Source: Alphaproteobacteria bacterium
GTDB taxonomy: Bacteria; Pseudomonadota; Alphaproteobacteria; Reyranellales; Reyranellaceae
Reading direction: 5' to 3'
Length of the DNA: 37,478 nt
Assembly: GCA_019235415.1 (NCBI GenBank)
Contig: JAFAKN010000119.1
Location: forward strand, 1 to 37,478
Of the stretch, positions 35,670-37,478 are shown piece by piece. The notes below the pieces were generated by a model that saw only the letters and a list, made by a program, of their open reading frames with translations, ran no database searches and had not been told where the DNA came from. Each line of letters starts with the position of its first letter. The stretch's first letter is position 1. The position numbers and the translations under genes are program-made.

Positions 35670-35918
35670 AACTCGACGACCAAGCCGTCGTGTGCCGCCT
35701 CGAGCTTGAGTTCATCCTGGCGATGATCAGCTGGGCGTCGAGCAGGAACCACGATGGTCGAGATCACGTTCGGGTCGACCTGCCACTTGCGGATGGCGAT
35801 CATCGACGACGCGCCGCAATCGATAAGCACGTTGCCGTGCAGCGAGCGCTCGAGGTGAAAGCAGGTGTTGAACCGACCGCCGCAAGGCATCGCCGGACCC
35901 GAGGAACTTTAGGCGCAT
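35666..35918 (-). pseudogene. Decayed metallo-beta-lactamase-fold hydrolase gene
   Basis: From ATG 35918 the reverse strand reads MRLKFLGSGDA, the usual start of a small MBL-fold hydrolase, then loses frame. The continuation GGRFNTCFHLER, NVLIDCGASSMIAIRKWQVDP and NVISTIVV is in another frame. Where the metal-binding HLHGDH block should follow, the DNA jumps to FLLDAQLIIAR (a third frame) and then to the C-terminal ELKLEAAHDGLVVEF. At least one small and two larger deletions are therefore needed, and the metal site is gone. The final TAG comes from the palindromic CTAG target site of the insertion sequence. It is nonfunctional. Confidence 0.8.
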
Positions 35919-35921
35919 GAA

Positions 35922-35986
35922 CTGTCACCCCGAGCGGAGGCCTTTGAGGCAACAGGAAAGGCCCCTCGCTGCGGTCGGGGTGACAG
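35922..35986. repeat. Dispersed palindromic repeat, family A, copy 5
   Basis: CTGTCACCCCGAGCGGAGGCCTTT at the left pairs with AAAGGCCCCTCGCTGCGGTCGGGGTGACAG at the right. It lies between the pseudogene start and the end of the dioxygenase gene. It is the most compact copy, with about nine unpaired central bases. Confidence 0.85.
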
Positions 35987-35995
35987 GAGTGCAGA

Positions 35996-36886
35996 TCACG
36001 GCGCCTGTTCCAGGCTCGACACCTCGTTGGTGAGCGTCGTGCGGCGCATGTCGCGCACCTCGGTGTGGTCGTAGCGGCGGGCGCGGTGCATGGTGACGCG
36101 ATTGTCCCACATCACGAGGTCATTGAGGCGCCAGACGTGTGCATAGACGAACCGGCGCTGCGTGGCATGCTCGGTGAGATCGCGCAGGAAGGCGCGGGCC
36201 TCGGGCACCGGCCAGCCCTCGATGCCGCCGGCATGGCTCGCAAGGTAGAGCGACAGACGGCCGGTGGTCGGATGGCGGCGCACCAGTCGCTGCCGCACCG
36301 GCGCCCATTTGACGCGCTCCTCGTCGGTGAAGTCGGTGAACCCCAGGATGCCACGAGAAAAGATCTGGCTGTGCAGGCAGATGAGGTCGTGCACCTCGCG
36401 CTTGGTCGCCTCGTCGAGCGCGTCGTAGGCGGCGCGCATGTCGGCGAACTCGGTGTTGCCGCCGGCGGGCGGGATGTGGCGTGCCGAGAGCAGCGAGTAC
36501 TTGGCGGGGATCGGCTTGAAAGAGCTGTCCGAGTGCCAGAGCTGGTTGCCGAGGCCGAACAGCCGGCGGCGATCGTCGCGCGCCAGGATCTTGTTGTTCT
36601 TGTCGAGGTTGGAGATGTCGTTGAGGTCCATGCTCATGCGACGGTCTTCGGGGGCGGAGATGTCCCCGGTCGCCTGCTCGAGCGGCCCCAGCGCGCGGCT
36701 GAAGACCAGCTGCTGGTCGTCGTCGATCTTCTGGTCGTGGAACACCAGCACGCCGAACTCGTCCATGCCGGCATGCACCGCGGCCACCTGCTGCGGCGCG
36801 AGCGGCTGCGAAAGATCGAGGCCCGAGACCACACCCGCGAAGAACGGGCGGCCCGCCGGGTCGATGGGTCGGATGTCGATGGTCAT
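35996..36886 (-). CDS. TfdA-like Fe(II)/2-oxoglutarate-dependent dioxygenase (TauD/TfdA family)
   Basis: A non-heme iron oxygenase that couples decarboxylation of 2-oxoglutarate to substrate hydroxylation. The 296 residues have the iron ligands H118-x-D120 (LWHSDSSF) and H267 (TMHRARRYD), with the 2-oxoglutarate-binding arginine nearby in VRDMRR. Beyond the family minimum, NQLWHSDSSF, GGNTEFADMRAAYDAL and HATQRRFVYAHVWRLNDLVMWDNR match the 2,4-dichlorophenoxyacetate dioxygenase TfdA subgroup closely. Such homologues are widespread in alphaproteobacteria and often have natural aryl-ether or carboxylate substrates, so herbicide cleavage should not be assumed. It is transcribed with, and 39 bases downstream of, an acyl-CoA synthetase gene. 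Confidence 0.9.
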   Translation of the reverse strand: MTIDIRPIDPAGRPFFAGVVSGLDLSQPLAPQQVAAVHAGMDEFGVLVFHDQKIDDDQQLVFSRALGPLEQATGDISAPEDRRMSMDLNDISNLDKNNKILARDDRRRLFGLGNQLWHSDSSFKPIPAKYSLLSARHIPPAGGNTEFADMRAAYDALDEATKREVHDLICLHSQIFSRGILGFTDFTDEERVKWAPVRQRLVRRHPTTGRLSLYLASHAGGIEGWPVPEARAFLRDLTEHATQRRFVYAHVWRLNDLVMWDNRVTMHRARRYDHTEVRDMRRTTLTNEVSSLEQAP

Positions 36887-36925
36887 GCGTCGAAGCCTAG
36901 CTCAGTGGGCGGCGCGGCGGAACCG

Positions 36926-37478
36926 TCAAGCCGAGGGCAGCTTATAATCCTCGAAGTGCTTGCGCAGGGCGGTCTTCAGGATCTTGCCCGTCGCGCCGTG
37001 GGGAATGGCGTCGATGAACTGCACGTCGTCGGGCAGCCACCACTTGGCAACCTTGCCCTCGAGGAACTTCATCAGGTCGTCCTTGGTGACGTCCGCCTCC
37101 GGCCGGCGCACCACGATCAGAAGCGGCCGCTCGTCCCACTTGGGATGGCGGACGCCGATCACGGCGGCCTCGGCGACGCCGGGGCAGCCCATGGCGGCGT
37201 TCTCGAGATCGATCGAGCTGATCCATTCGCCGCCCGACTTGATCACGTCCTTGGACCGGTCGGTGATCACCACCGATCCGTCGGCCTCGATCTTGCAGAC
37301 ATCGCCGGTCATGAACCAGTCCTCGTCGAGAAACTGGGCGCGGCCCTCGCCCTTCATGTAGCCCTTGACGATCCACGGACCGCGCACCACGAGGTTGCCC
37401 GAGACCGAACCGTCGCTCGGCAGATCGTTGCCGGCATCGTCGATGATCTTCATCTCGCAGCCGAACACCGGGCGGCCG
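36926..37478 (-). CDS. Acyl-CoA synthetase (AMP-dependent ligase), C-terminal part; 5' end outside window
   Basis: The last 183 or so residues of an ANL-superfamily ligase. The end of the large domain is present (VFGCEMKIIDDAGNDLP, LVVRGPWIVKGYMKG, FMTGDVCKIEADG), then the hinge DRSKDVIKSGGEWIS and the C-terminal domain with HPKWDERPLLIVV, PDDVQFIDAIPHGATGKILK containing the catalytic lysine. These blocks match medium/long-chain fatty acyl-CoA or methylmercaptopropionate-type (DmdB-like) ligases. The substrate pocket lies outside the window. The frame stays open through the window edge. Probably the first gene of a unit with the dioxygenase. Confidence 0.93.
   Translation of the reverse strand, partial: GRPVFGCEMKIIDDAGNDLPSDGSVSGNLVVRGPWIVKGYMKGEGRAQFLDEDWFMTGDVCKIEADGSVVITDRSKDVIKSGGEWISSIDLENAAMGCPGVAEAAVIGVRHPKWDERPLLIVVRRPEADVTKDDLMKFLEGKVAKWWLPDDVQFIDAIPHGATGKILKTALRKHFEDYKLPSA

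Overview
The window is a GC-rich stretch of bacterial chromosome, almost certainly from an alphaproteobacterium. Pointers are the ATP12-type F1 assembly chaperone, the vitamin B12-dependent class II ribonucleotide reductase, a pccB/pccA pair split by a small membrane protein, a malic enzyme fused to a phosphotransacetylase-like domain, and several dispersed palindromic intergenic repeats. A Reyranella- or Rhodospirillales-like host fits, but that is inference.

Layout. Positions 1-1300 hold the end of a probable LysR-type regulator, a lower-GC gene of unknown function and a periplasmic cupin protein. 1311-7343 is core metabolism: an SDR oxidoreductase, mgtE, maeB, tRNA-Leu(GAG), lipB and acylphosphatase. 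7353-11153 encodes a propionyl-CoA-type carboxylase (pccB, a two-TM protein, pccA). 11336-16184 (minus strand) holds a phosphonopyruvate hydrolase, ATP12, an AsmA-like protein and a pseudouridine synthase. 16220-18639 (plus strand) holds a dienelactone-hydrolase-like protein translationally coupled to a periplasmic L,D-transpeptidase.

The centrepiece is 18877-26715, a compact plus-strand operon: an adenylation-carrier didomain protein, a cytochrome P450, a C-A-PCP-TE synthetase and an Sfp-type phosphopantetheinyl transferase. Read by hand, the first A domain has a leucine-like pocket and the second a glycine-like one. The simplest model is that Leu is loaded on the stand-alone carrier, oxidised there by the P450 (as in NovH/NovI- or NikP1/NikQ-type pairs), condensed with Gly and released by the thioesterase as a small modified dipeptide. 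The operon carries its own carrier-activating enzyme and is bracketed by two copies of a dispersed palindromic repeat. I do not recognise it as a characterised pathway.

After it come rarA and a Deg-type protease, nrdJ, plsC (all minus), a zinc-ribbon/DUF3426 protein and hpt (plus). A complete IS1380-family element (34021-35665) has inserted exactly in a CTAG that formed the overlapping stop codons of hpt and a convergent metallo-beta-lactamase-fold gene, which is itself a decayed pseudogene. The window closes with a TfdA-like dioxygenase and the C-terminal part of an acyl-CoA synthetase, both on the minus strand.

Two repeat families recur between genes: five copies of a TGTCATCCCGAGCG-type palindrome, and two copies of a CCCCTCCG/CTCCCC...GGGGAG composite. 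No CRISPR array, prophage or rRNA was seen.
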